A stretch of 64,000 bases of DNA from Frisingicoccus sp009929615. GTDB taxonomy: Bacteria > Bacillota > Clostridia > Lachnospirales > Lachnospiraceae. The translations under genes were made by a program, and so were the position numbers. The stretch's first letter is position 1. Each line of letters starts with the position of its first letter. Below are positions 40,614 through 49,541 of the stretch, one piece after another. Below the pieces are notes generated by a model. The model made no database searches. It was not told the DNA's origin and saw nothing but the letters and a program-made list of their open reading frames with translations. The stretch is taken from contig JAQUXR010000009.1 of assembly GCA_028692275.1 (NCBI GenBank), forward strand, positions 1-64,000, written 5' to 3'.

Positions 40614-43161
40614 TAAAAAGAAGATAATATTTGTTATAGGTTTTTATTTAATATCCTTTGTTGTAACCCTATTGGTTGCCAGTCAGATACTTAACTATGA
40701 GCGGACCCATCCGTCAAGAAATCAGGGGGACACGTCACTGGTGCGTCTGTATGTCAGAAACAGCGGTCTGCTTATTAATGAGATGGACGGCTATACACAG
40801 CAGATGAATGCCGCCTATCTGCGAGGCAGTATTACACCGGTTTCAGAGAATAAAACGATTACACTGCAATTTGCAGAGCCGGAATCCAATGTAGTAACAG
40901 TACGTTACTCTTTGATGGATGAGAATAACGCAGAGGAGATTGAGTCCGGGGAATGCCCGGAAATCCAGCGAGTTGAAGGACAGCGGCAGACTCAGATTGT
41001 TTTTAATACAGATTTACAGTCAGGTAAGGAATATTGTCTGAATCTGACGGTAGAAGATGATGCAGATAATACGTGTTATTATTATACGCGAGTTCTTTAT
41101 GGCAATGATTTAATGGCATATGATAAACTTCAGTTTGCCATGGATTTTCATAATGCAACCTTTGAAAAAACAGCAGCCTCAAGAATTGCGGAGTATCTCA
41201 CATCAGCTACAGAAGGAGTCAGTGATGATTTCAGAAGAGTGACGATTGCATCTGACAGTGAAACCATTACCTGGGGTAATTTGAATCCGGAGATTGTGGG
41301 AGACGTTCAGACCAATATTTTAAATCTGGACAGCCAGAATGGGGAAATCCAGATGGTGTATGAGATTGTGGCCAGGGATGACAGTGGTAATGATTATAAC
41401 TACATGGTAAAAGAGTACTACAGCGTGGCCAGTACAGGAAGTTCGGTAGACCTTCTGGATTATTCCAGAACGATGGAAGAAAAACTGGACAATCAGTCCT
41501 TTGTGTTCAATAATAATCAGCTCCGTTTAGGAATGGTTGACGAGAACAAACTGGATGTGCAGGTTTATGGTAAAGAAGAGCCGGTGGAAGAAGAATCTGA
41601 AACCGGAGAGGATAGTCAGAATGCTGAAAGCACAGAATATAATACTTATATTAGTTTTGTGGCTGATGGCGGGTTATGGGTTTATAATACAAAAGATAAT
41701 ATTCTGACCCAGGCCTTTGGATATGAGCGTAGGGCTCAGGGAAGCCTTAGAGCCGCCAGTTATCTGGAGCATGGGGTTAAGGTGCTGAGAACAGAAGAAA
41801 ACGGCGATTTATATTTTGCAGTGTATGGTTACGTCTATAATGGAGATAATGAAGGCCGATTTGGTATTGAAGTTAACCGTTACAACCGGGCGGATGGTAC
41901 CTATTCTGAAGTATTGTTTATTCCATATGATAAGAACTTTACGATGCTGAATCGCGGTATTCAGAAGATGGCCTTTATAGATGATGATAATATGCTGTAC
42001 CTGTGCCTCGAAGATACCATTTATCAGTTTGATGTTGTGCTGAAGGAGGCAACTATTCTTCTGGAGCAGGCGGAATCTGAAAATTGTGCGATTGCCGAGG
42101 ATGGCCATAGTCTTGTGGTTTCAAACATGGATGATTCGAGTCAGGTCACCAGTATTGAATGGAGCAATCTGGAAACGGGAGAAAGTCAGACCATTGAAAG
42201 TGGCAGCCAGAGCATTCAGATGTTTGGAATGCTGGGAGAAAATCTGGTCTATGGTGCGGGTGCTGTGGGCAGTGAAGCAGATGGTCTGGATGTGCTGTAT
42301 ATTGTTGATTTTCAGTTGAATGTATTAAAGGAATACAGAGTAGAAGGCGGCTATATCAGTGATGTTGTTATCAATGGTGATTTACTGGAGATATCCAGAA
42401 AAAATACAAACAATGGAGATATGCCGGTGGACTACATTTTATATAATCAGGCAAATGGACAGACGGCCAGTGCGGAAGATGTAACCGAGGAAGTGCGGAT
42501 GAAGGAAACCTGGCTGACCATTGATGAGTACGGAAATACGACACCGGTTGTCCTCTTTGCCCGTGCTATTGAGGCTTACCGGAATACCCAGATGGATTTC
42601 GCTGTTCAGACGGCAGAATATGCAGGATTCTATGTTTATGAGGGGGATAACCTTTTCAAATATCCAGCCTTTAAGGAGGCTTATCAGGAAGCATTAGCCG
42701 AGGGTGGAAAGATTCTTGATGGGCAGGGTAAAATTATAGGCCGCCCGGTAAGCGCATCCGGCGAGGTGGATCTGGATGGCTATACCATTGCACTGGCAGA
42801 GTCAGATGAACAGGCCCAGCAGAAAGCTGTGCTTGAGTGGATTATGGATTATGAAAACATTGAAGGAGAGATAGCCCTGTCCGCTTCAGGTATGTTTGAA
42901 AATCTGGAAGCTAATTTGCCGGATTTCCATGTCGTTGATATGAGCGGCATGTCTTTAAATGATGCCCTGCCGATGATTACAGAAGGGAAACCGCTGGTTG
43001 TCAAAAACAGCGAAGGAACCTGGTGTGTTATCGAAGGATATAAAAATGGTTACATTGTTGTAGCAGATCCAAAGGATGGTACGGTTTCCGGATACGAGTG
43101 GGATTCTGCCGTAAATGGAATTGGTTCATCGGGAAATGTTATTTATAGTTATTACAAATAA
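40606..43161 (+). CDS. Large membrane-anchored extracellular protein of unknown function
   Basis: An 851-aa protein with one N-terminal transmembrane helix (residues ~6-25) and a long extracellular part. Residues ~330-640 contain repeated strand-turn units (VADGGLWVYNTKDN, DNMLYLCLEDTIYQFD, LVVSNMDDSS) suggestive of a beta-propeller. The last ~60 residues (GKPLVVKNSEGTWCVIEGY..GYIVVADP) resemble the end of papain-like C39 domains, but the catalytic Cys and His pattern is not evident, so it may be a non-catalytic relative. It is coupled by overlap to the methyltransferase gene. Function unknown. Confidence 0.8.
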   Translation: MGDKKKIIFVIGFYLISFVVTLLVASQILNYERTHPSRNQGDTSLVRLYVRNSGLLINEMDGYTQQMNAAYLRGSITPVSENKTITLQFAEPESNVVTVRYSLMDENNAEEIESGECPEIQRVEGQRQTQIVFNTDLQSGKEYCLNLTVEDDADNTCYYYTRVLYGNDLMAYDKLQFAMDFHNATFEKTAASRIAEYLTSATEGVSDDFRRVTIASDSETITWGNLNPEIVGDVQTNILNLDSQNGEIQMVYEIVARDDSGNDYNYMVKEYYSVASTGSSVDLLDYSRTMEEKLDNQSFVFNNNQLRLGMVDENKLDVQVYGKEEPVEEESETGEDSQNAESTEYNTYISFVADGGLWVYNTKDNILTQAFGYERRAQGSLRAASYLEHGVKVLRTEENGDLYFAVYGYVYNGDNEGRFGIEVNRYNRADGTYSEVLFIPYDKNFTMLNRGIQKMAFIDDDNMLYLCLEDTIYQFDVVLKEATILLEQAESENCAIAEDGHSLVVSNMDDSSQVTSIEWSNLETGESQTIESGSQSIQMFGMLGENLVYGAGAVGSEADGLDVLYIVDFQLNVLKEYRVEGGYISDVVINGDLLEISRKNTNNGDMPVDYILYNQANGQTASAEDVTEEVRMKETWLTIDEYGNTTPVVLFARAIEAYRNTQMDFAVQTAEYAGFYVYEGDNLFKYPAFKEAYQEALAEGGKILDGQGKIIGRPVSASGEVDLDGYTIALAESDEQAQQKAVLEWIMDYENIEGEIALSASGMFENLEANLPDFHVVDMSGMSLNDALPMITEGKPLVVKNSEGTWCVIEGYKNGYIVVADPKDGTVSGYEWDSAVNGIGSSGNVIYSYYK

Positions 43162-43173
43162 TTGGAGGTACCT

Positions 43174-43497
43174 ATGATTATTGATGGAAATGCCAAAGAA
43201 ATTGCAGCTATGGAACAGTTTCACAAGGGGAATCGGCCGGAGGGGCTGCGTCTGCAGGAGGAATTTGCCTCTGAATTTCGTGAAGAGTATAAGGAGAAAG
43301 ACCATTGCTCCTGCCAAAAGGCCTGTCGTTACCATGGAAATTGCAAAGAATGTGTAGCTATTCACAGAGCTCATCAGGAGCATGTGCCAAACTGTATGAG
43401 ACCGTTGATTAATAAAAAATTGAAGAGCTTATCTGAGTTGACGGAGCATACCATCGCCAATGAAATTGAGCCTCCAAAAGAAATTTTACGAAAGTAG
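43174..43497 (+). CDS. Cysteine-rich small protein (DUF6485-like)
   Basis: A 107-aa protein whose centre has a metal-site-like pattern: CSCQKACRYHGNCKECVAIH..PNC. This resembles the small DUF6485 family common in Clostridia. Five of the cysteines and two histidines fall within 20 residues, suggesting zinc or iron binding. ATG 43174 follows TTGGAGG; an in-frame TTG at 43162 is the start of that site. It lies 12 bases after the large membrane protein gene. Confidence 0.72.
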   Translation: MIIDGNAKEIAAMEQFHKGNRPEGLRLQEEFASEFREEYKEKDHCSCQKACRYHGNCKECVAIHRAHQEHVPNCMRPLINKKLKSLSELTEHTIANEIEPPKEILRK

Positions 43498-43513
43498 AAA
43501 AGGGGAGAGTCGT

Positions 43514-43927
43514 ATGTGGTTTGTATTAGCGCTATTGTCGGCTGTTTTTGCGGCATTAACATCGATATTGGCAAAGATTGGTATTGACGGTGTCAATTCA
43601 AATCTTGCAACAGCCATACGAACAGTGGTTGTTTTAGTGATGGCCTGGGGAATGGTATTTTTGACAGGTAATCAGGGAGGAATGGCTGATATCAGTAAGA
43701 AAAGCTGGATGTTTTTAATATTATCCGGACTTGCGACGGGGGCCTCCTGGCTCTGCTACTACAAAGCCCTTCAACTGGGGGATGCATCAAAAGTCGTACC
43801 TGTAGATAAATTAAGTGTGGTTATTACCCTTATTTTGGCATTTGCCTTTCTGCATGAGAATTTTACATCAAAATCCATAGTAGGTGCCGTTTTAATCACA
43901 GCAGGGACGCTGGTTATGGTTTTATAA
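43514..43927 (+). CDS. EamA/DMT-family half-size transporter
   Basis: A 137-aa membrane protein with five helices, a single EamA repeat such as those that function as dimers. It starts MWFVLALLSAVFAALTSILA, with the conserved SWLCYYKALQLGDASKVVPVDKLS and a final ENFTSKSIVGAVLITAG. ATG 43514 follows AGGGGAGAG and gives the usual ~140-aa half-transporter length. Substrate unknown. A bidirectional terminator follows. Confidence 0.88.
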   Translation: MWFVLALLSAVFAALTSILAKIGIDGVNSNLATAIRTVVVLVMAWGMVFLTGNQGGMADISKKSWMFLILSGLATGASWLCYYKALQLGDASKVVPVDKLSVVITLILAFAFLHENFTSKSIVGAVLITAGTLVMVL

Positions 43928-43943
43928 GACATAGAGAATAATA

Positions 43944-43979
43944 AAAAAGGCGCTGAAAAAGTATTTTCAGCGCCTTTTG
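43944..43979. terminator. bidirectional terminator
   Basis: A stem AAAAGGCGCTGAAAA/TTTTCAGCGCCTTTT around AGTA, between the convergent EamA and aminopeptidase genes. Confidence 0.9.
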
Positions 43980-43983
43980 GTAT

Positions 43984-45099
43984 TTACTGTAAGTTTTCCG
44001 GATTTAATCCATCTAATTCGGGAAGAATAAAACGGCCATCCTTACGAATAAGAACATCATCAAACCAGATGCTGCCGCCGCCATATTCCGGGCGCTGGAT
44101 GCATACCAAATCCCAATGAATAGCTGAGTGGTTACCGTTTGGTGCCTCATCATAGCAGTTACCCGGTGTGAAATGGAAAGAGCCCATAATCTTTTCGTCA
44201 AAGAGGGTGTCTTTCATAGGCGTCAGAATATATGGATTAACACCAAGGGCAAATTCGCCGATAAAACGAGCTCCTTCATCGGTGTTCAGAACCTGGTTAA
44301 TGCGTTCGGTATCGTTGGCTGTGGCTTTAATAATTTTACCATTTTCAAAGGTAAAGGAAATATTCTCAAAGGTAAAGCCCTGGAAAACAGCCGGTGTATT
44401 GTAAGAGAGGGTTCCGTTAATAGAATCCCGGACGGGAGCCGTGTAGACCTCGCCATCGGGAATGTTCATATTCCCGGCACATTTGATGGCGGGAACACCT
44501 TTGATGGAGAAGGTTAAATCGGTGCCAGGCCCCTCAATATGGACTTTATCGGTTTTATTCATAAGGTCAATAAGAGGCGTCATGGCTTCACCCATCTTCT
44601 CATAGTCTAAACAGCAGACATCAAAATAAAAGTCCTCAAAGGCTTCCAGACTCTGGCCGTTGAGCTGAGCCATAGCATTATTCGGATAACGCATAACACA
44701 CCAGCGGAGCTTTGGTATACGAATCTTGTGATGGACAGGAGTGCTGTAAAGCCGTTCGTAGAGGGCAAGATTTTCAGCAGGAACATCGGCATTCTCAGAA
44801 ACATTATCTGAACCGCGGACAGCCAGATAACAGTCCATCTGTCCCATCTCCCGAGCATCCACCCGGGCCATTAGACGAAGCTGTTCTTCTGTACAATGAA
44901 GCAGCATCTCCCGTTGAACCCGGGGATTAGTATAGTGTGGAAAAGGCAGGGCACCGGCATCGTAAGTCTCTTTAATGAGCTGACGGGCCAGGTCTTCTGT
45001 GCTTTCTCCGGTGTAGTGGATATATACTTTATCTCCAGGTTTAACCTGAATAGATTTGTGAATCAGATTATGAGCAAATACTTTAATACGTTGGTCCAT
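43984..45099 (-). CDS. M29-family (AmpS/PepS-type) metallo-aminopeptidase
   Basis: A 371-aa cytoplasmic aminopeptidase of clan MQ, family M29. The metal and catalytic residues are in NIPDGEVYTAP (Glu), FIGEFALGVN (Glu), GSFHFTPGN (His), and AIHWDLV (His and Asp). Length is slightly below the ~410 aa common in the family, mainly through a shorter N-terminal domain. ATG 45099 follows GAAAGGAAG. Monocistronic. Confidence 0.92.
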   Translation of the reverse strand: MDQRIKVFAHNLIHKSIQVKPGDKVYIHYTGESTEDLARQLIKETYDAGALPFPHYTNPRVQREMLLHCTEEQLRLMARVDAREMGQMDCYLAVRGSDNVSENADVPAENLALYERLYSTPVHHKIRIPKLRWCVMRYPNNAMAQLNGQSLEAFEDFYFDVCCLDYEKMGEAMTPLIDLMNKTDKVHIEGPGTDLTFSIKGVPAIKCAGNMNIPDGEVYTAPVRDSINGTLSYNTPAVFQGFTFENISFTFENGKIIKATANDTERINQVLNTDEGARFIGEFALGVNPYILTPMKDTLFDEKIMGSFHFTPGNCYDEAPNGNHSAIHWDLVCIQRPEYGGGSIWFDDVLIRKDGRFILPELDGLNPENLQ

Positions 45100-45166
45100 A
45101 ATGAAACTTCCTTTCTATATTTAACTGCGAAATTATTATACAACCGAATGTGATGGAAGTCTAGGG

Positions 45167-45195
45167 TTTACGAAAGGGAAATTATACGGTAAAAT
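45167..45195 (+). promoter_or_regulatory. promoter of asnS
   Basis: TTTACG (45167-45172), a 17-bp spacer and TAAAAT (45190-45195), 31 bases before the asnS start. No T-box leader is present in the short upstream region. Confidence 0.6.
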
Positions 45196-45226
45196 GTAAA
45201 AAGATTGATTATACGGGGGTATTGAT

Positions 45227-46618
45227 ATGAAATTAGTAACAGTAAGAGAATTATACAGAAATCCTTCAGAATATGTAGAGAAAAACGTACAAATCGGGGG
45301 ATGGGTACGGAATCTCAGAGATTCAAAGACCTTTGGATTTCTTGTAATTAACGATGGAACAAGTTTCCAGACACTGCAGGTTGTTTTTGATGAAAAACTG
45401 GATAATTTCCAGGATATTTGTAAATTAAATGTTGGAGCGGCAGTGATTGTCGAAGGAAAACTGGTGGCAACACCGAAGGCAAAACAGCCTTTTGAAATTC
45501 AGGCGGAACAGGTGATGGTAGAAGGTGCATCTACACCGGAATATCCGATTCAGCCAAAACGTCACAGCTTTGAATATCTGCGGACGATGACCCATCTGCG
45601 TCCAAGAACGAATACCTTCCAGGCTGTATTTCGTGTGCGTTCCCTGATTGCCTATGCTATTCACAAATTTTTCCAGGAACAGGACTTTGTCTATGTACAC
45701 ACTCCACTGATTACAGGAAGCGACTGTGAAGGTGCAGGCGAGATGTTCAGAGTGACGACACTGGACCCGGTGAATCCACCTTTAGATGAAGAGGGAAACA
45801 TTGATTATTCCAAAGACTTCTTTGGAAAAGAGACGAATTTAACGGTTAGCGGACAGCTGAATGGTGAAACCTTTGCCATGGCATTTCGTAATATTTATAC
45901 GTTTGGTCCGACTTTCCGTGCAGAAAATTCCAATACAACCCGACATGCGGCAGAGTTCTGGATGATTGAGCCGGAGATTGCCTTTGCAGATTTGCAGGAT
46001 GATATGGAACTGGCTGAAGCGATGCTGAAGTATGTCATTAATTATGTGCTGGAGAATGCTCCGGAAGAGATGGCATTTTTCAATCAGTTTGTGGATAAGG
46101 GCTTGGTTGACCGATTAAAACATGTGGCGGCTTCTGAATTTGGCCATGTGACTTATACAGAAGCTGTTGAACTTCTTAAAAAACATAATGATAAATTCGA
46201 TTATAAAGTTGAATGGGGCTGTGATTTACAGACAGAGCATGAGCGCTATCTGACAGAGAAGATTTTCAAACGCCCGGTTTTTGTAACGGACTATCCGAAG
46301 GAAATAAAAGCTTTTTATATGAAGATGAATTCTGATGGAAAGACAGTAGCTGCTATGGATTTACTTGTTCCGGGAATCGGCGAGATTATCGGAGGAAGTC
46401 AGCGTGAAGATGATTATGATATACTGACTGAGAGAATGAGAGAACTTGGTCTTAAAGAAGAAGATTATGATTTTTATCTGGATTTACGCCGTTATGGCTC
46501 AGCACGCCACGCTGGATTTGGTCTGGGCTTTGAACGCTGCGTTATGTATCTGACGGGTATGTCCAACATCAGGGACGTTGTTCCATTCCCGAGAACCGTT
46601 AAAAACTGTGATATTTAA
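45227..46618 (+). CDS. asnS: Asparaginyl-tRNA synthetase
   Basis: A 463-aa class IIb synthetase charging tRNA-Asn. The N-terminal OB-fold binds the anticodon (VQIGGWVRNLRDSKTFGFL). Motif 2 is in FRAENSNTTRHAAEFWMIEPE and motif 3 in GFGLGFERCVMYLTG. The presence of AsnS means tRNA-Asn at 224-295 can be charged directly. A strong promoter is visible 30 bases upstream. The LTA-synthase-like gene follows 23 bases later. Confidence 0.97.
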   Translation: MKLVTVRELYRNPSEYVEKNVQIGGWVRNLRDSKTFGFLVINDGTSFQTLQVVFDEKLDNFQDICKLNVGAAVIVEGKLVATPKAKQPFEIQAEQVMVEGASTPEYPIQPKRHSFEYLRTMTHLRPRTNTFQAVFRVRSLIAYAIHKFFQEQDFVYVHTPLITGSDCEGAGEMFRVTTLDPVNPPLDEEGNIDYSKDFFGKETNLTVSGQLNGETFAMAFRNIYTFGPTFRAENSNTTRHAAEFWMIEPEIAFADLQDDMELAEAMLKYVINYVLENAPEEMAFFNQFVDKGLVDRLKHVAASEFGHVTYTEAVELLKKHNDKFDYKVEWGCDLQTEHERYLTEKIFKRPVFVTDYPKEIKAFYMKMNSDGKTVAAMDLLVPGIGEIIGGSQREDDYDILTERMRELGLKEEDYDFYLDLRRYGSARHAGFGLGFERCVMYLTGMSNIRDVVPFPRTVKNCDI

Positions 46619-46641
46619 TGACTTGAAGGGACGTTTAATTT

Positions 46642-48453
46642 ATGCTTGAAAAGAAAGGGCTTCCTAGAATCCCGAGTATTATTTTATGGGTCATTGCTCC
46701 GGCGATCAGCTTCTGGCTGCTGGAATCATTGACCCATTCTGTTATAGAGGACATGGATTGGCCATTAATTTGTGCAAATTTAATATTTTATTATTTATTA
46801 TATGGTATTCTATTATTAATATCAAAACGAAGCTGGGTGAGTATCAGCCTGGGAAGTCTTTTTGTGATGATTATCGGTTTGGTTGATTATTATGTGATAC
46901 AGTTTCGTTCGGTACCTTTGTTTCCGTGGGATTTTTTATCTGTAAAGACGGCGATGAGTGTTTCCGGTAATTTTGAATATGATTTAGAGAAAGATACTCT
47001 TCAGATTCTTCTGGGGTTTTTAATAATGATTTTAATCGGGTTATTTACCCGATGGAAGCTTAGTATAAAAAATGGGCAGTATCATTTGCTAGCCGTTTTA
47101 GGAGCGATGGTAAGTATTGTACTTTATTCGACTTCCATACAGGCGGAGGCGGTACATAAGAAATTGGGATTTTATGATTACCTTTTTACACCAAATGCCT
47201 ATTATCATATGAATGGCTTCGCGGCCAGTTTTATTTCAAATATGCAGTATTTGAAGGTTACAAAGCCGGGAAATTACAGTGCCAAAAGGGCTGAAGAGAT
47301 GCTTGAATCTTATAAAAGGTACGAAAGGGGGCAGACTGCAGAGACACTGCCCAATATTATCGTTATTATGAATGAAGCTTTTTCAGACCCATCGATTCTT
47401 GGCTCATTTCAGACAAATGTAGACTACATGCCTTTTATACACTCGCTGAAGGAGAATACGGTAAAGGGAAATCTTTTTGTTTCTGTTAAAGGTGGCAATA
47501 CGGCGAATACGGAATATGAGTTTTTAACAGGTGCATCTATGGCTTTTTTACCGATGGGTTCGGTGCCTTACCAGCAGTATATCCGCTCTCATATTCCAAC
47601 CATGGTGAGTGAGCTTAGAATTATGGGTTACGAAACCTTTTCCATCCACCCATACCGGGCAAATGGATGGAACCGCAAAAAGGTCTATGAATATTTTGGA
47701 TTTGAAAAGAGTTATTTCAAAGAAAGTTTCACAGAGGCACCGATACTTCGTGAATATACAACAGATTTGGCAACCTACCAGAAGGTTATTGATATTTATA
47801 ATGCGAAACCGGAAGGCCAGCCAATGTTTGTATTTGATGTGACGATGCAGAATCACAGCAGCTACTCAAAGGATTACGAAAATTTTGTACCGGATGTGGA
47901 AGTTGAAGGTACGCAAAAGGATGAACTCCTGGAAAAATATTTGTCACTGATTAAGGTTTCGGATGAGGCTCTGCAGAAACTGGTTGAGTATTTCGCAGAA
48001 GTCGATGAACCTACAGTGATTCTTATGTTTGGGGACCATCAGCCGGCAGATTGGGTGGTAGAACCTGTATATGAGATAAATGATATGGATTCCTCGGCAC
48101 TGACATTGGAAGAGGAACAGAAACGCTATGAAGTTCCTTTTGTTCTGTGGGCAAATTACGATATTGAGGAAGAATATGTGGAGGCCATCAGCGCGAACTA
48201 TCTGAGCAGCCTGTGCCTTGAAAAGGCCGGGGTTCCTACCAGTCCGTGGCAGAATTATCTAAGCGCTTTACATGAGGAATATCCGGTTGTTACAGCGAAT
48301 ATTTTTGTGGATGACAAGGGACTCTATTATGGTTCCAATGTAATGGACACTATGGCAGAGGAATTGAATGATTATAACAGATTAAACTATTACTATTTAT
48401 TTGAGTCGAATCACTGGGAGAATGAGTTATTCAGGGCCTTGGTGTATCCGTAA
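46642..48453 (+). CDS. LTA synthase-family sulfatase-fold membrane protein
   Basis: A 603-aa protein with five N-terminal transmembrane helices (residues ~10-175) and a large extracellular sulfatase-like domain. The domain has IVIMNEAFSDP (metal Glu), KGGNTANTEYEFLTG with the nucleophilic Thr, VTMQNHSSY and MFGDHQP. LtaS-type enzymes polymerise glycerol phosphate from phosphatidylglycerol; related proteins make or modify other glycerophosphate polymers. Which polymer this one makes cannot be told. The ribosome binding site is weak (GAAGGGACG). Confidence 0.9.
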   Translation: MLEKKGLPRIPSIILWVIAPAISFWLLESLTHSVIEDMDWPLICANLIFYYLLYGILLLISKRSWVSISLGSLFVMIIGLVDYYVIQFRSVPLFPWDFLSVKTAMSVSGNFEYDLEKDTLQILLGFLIMILIGLFTRWKLSIKNGQYHLLAVLGAMVSIVLYSTSIQAEAVHKKLGFYDYLFTPNAYYHMNGFAASFISNMQYLKVTKPGNYSAKRAEEMLESYKRYERGQTAETLPNIIVIMNEAFSDPSILGSFQTNVDYMPFIHSLKENTVKGNLFVSVKGGNTANTEYEFLTGASMAFLPMGSVPYQQYIRSHIPTMVSELRIMGYETFSIHPYRANGWNRKKVYEYFGFEKSYFKESFTEAPILREYTTDLATYQKVIDIYNAKPEGQPMFVFDVTMQNHSSYSKDYENFVPDVEVEGTQKDELLEKYLSLIKVSDEALQKLVEYFAEVDEPTVILMFGDHQPADWVVEPVYEINDMDSSALTLEEEQKRYEVPFVLWANYDIEEEYVEAISANYLSSLCLEKAGVPTSPWQNYLSALHEEYPVVTANIFVDDKGLYYGSNVMDTMAEELNDYNRLNYYYLFESNHWENELFRALVYP

Positions 48454-48476
48454 AGAGAAGAGAAAGGGGTGAAAGA

Positions 48477-49541
48477 ATGAGGTTTATTCATGTGGCAGAT
48501 ATCCATCTGGGGGCGGTGCCTGACCGGGGAAAAGCCTGGGCAGGAAAGCGGTCTGAGGAAATCGAAGAGACATTTTATCATCTGATTCAGGAAGCGGGAA
48601 AACAAGGGGTTGACCTGATTCTTATTGCCGGAGACATTTTTCACCGGCCGCCTCTCAAACGGGAATTAAAAGAGTTAAATTACAGGCTGGAATCGATTCA
48701 GCCAACCCAGGTGGTTATGATGGCCGGAAATCATGATTACATGGGTGAGGGGTCAAATTACCGGGGATTTCACTGGGCGGAGAATGTTCATTTCTTTCAG
48801 AAAGAACAGCTGGATTCCTTTTATCTGGAATCCCTCCATACCTGGATATATGGGTTGAGCTATGAGCACCGGGAAATTAAGACACCCCTGTATCAGCGGG
48901 TTATCCCATTGGATAAGCCGGGATATCACATTTTGCTTGCCCATGGCGGCGATGAAAAGCATATTCCTATACAGAAAAAGGAACTCATATCCGCAGGATT
49001 TGATTATGTTGCTTTGGGTCATATTCATAAACCGGAGATTTTTGATAATAAGATGGCATATGCGGGAGCACTGGAGCCGATTGACCGTCTGGATATCGGC
49101 GAGCATGGATATGTTTATGGCGAAATCAACGATAAGGGGACACGAATTCAATTTTGTCCAGCCGCCTGCCGGGAGTACAAAAATCTGATTCTGGAATCAG
49201 ACACGGATATGACCGGTGGAGAGATGGAAGAATGGCTCAGTCAGCAGATCGAAATCGAAGGAAAACAGCATATATATAATGTCCTGTTAAAGGGCTACAG
49301 GGATGCAGACATTGTCTATGACACTGAGAAAATGCTGCGGTTGGGAAAGATAGCGGCCATTAAGGATGAGACGCTGCCCTGGTTTGATTTTGAACGTCTC
49401 TATAACGAGAACGCCGATAATCTTATCGGTATGTTTATTAAAAAAGTGTATCAGATGCCGATGGATGAGGCACGGCGAACCCGTATTTTAAGCTATGGTC
49501 TTCAGGCCATGTATCATGGAAGGGACGTGGGTGAAGGATGA
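48477..49541 (+). CDS. SbcD/YhaO-like DNA-repair metallophosphoesterase
   Basis: A 354-aa protein whose N-terminal two thirds form a calcineurin-like nuclease: HVADIHLGA, LIAGDIFHRP, VVMMAGNHDY, LAHGG and LGHIHKPE. The C-terminal part resembles the capping domain of Mre11/SbcD and YhaO. It overlaps the ATPase gene by 4 bases (ATGA), the arrangement typical of SbcD-SbcC and YhaO-YhaN pairs, which process DNA ends. Start ATG follows AAAGGGGTG. Confidence 0.9.
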   Translation: MRFIHVADIHLGAVPDRGKAWAGKRSEEIEETFYHLIQEAGKQGVDLILIAGDIFHRPPLKRELKELNYRLESIQPTQVVMMAGNHDYMGEGSNYRGFHWAENVHFFQKEQLDSFYLESLHTWIYGLSYEHREIKTPLYQRVIPLDKPGYHILLAHGGDEKHIPIQKKELISAGFDYVALGHIHKPEIFDNKMAYAGALEPIDRLDIGEHGYVYGEINDKGTRIQFCPAACREYKNLILESDTDMTGGEMEEWLSQQIEIEGKQHIYNVLLKGYRDADIVYDTEKMLRLGKIAAIKDETLPWFDFERLYNENADNLIGMFIKKVYQMPMDEARRTRILSYGLQAMYHGRDVGEG

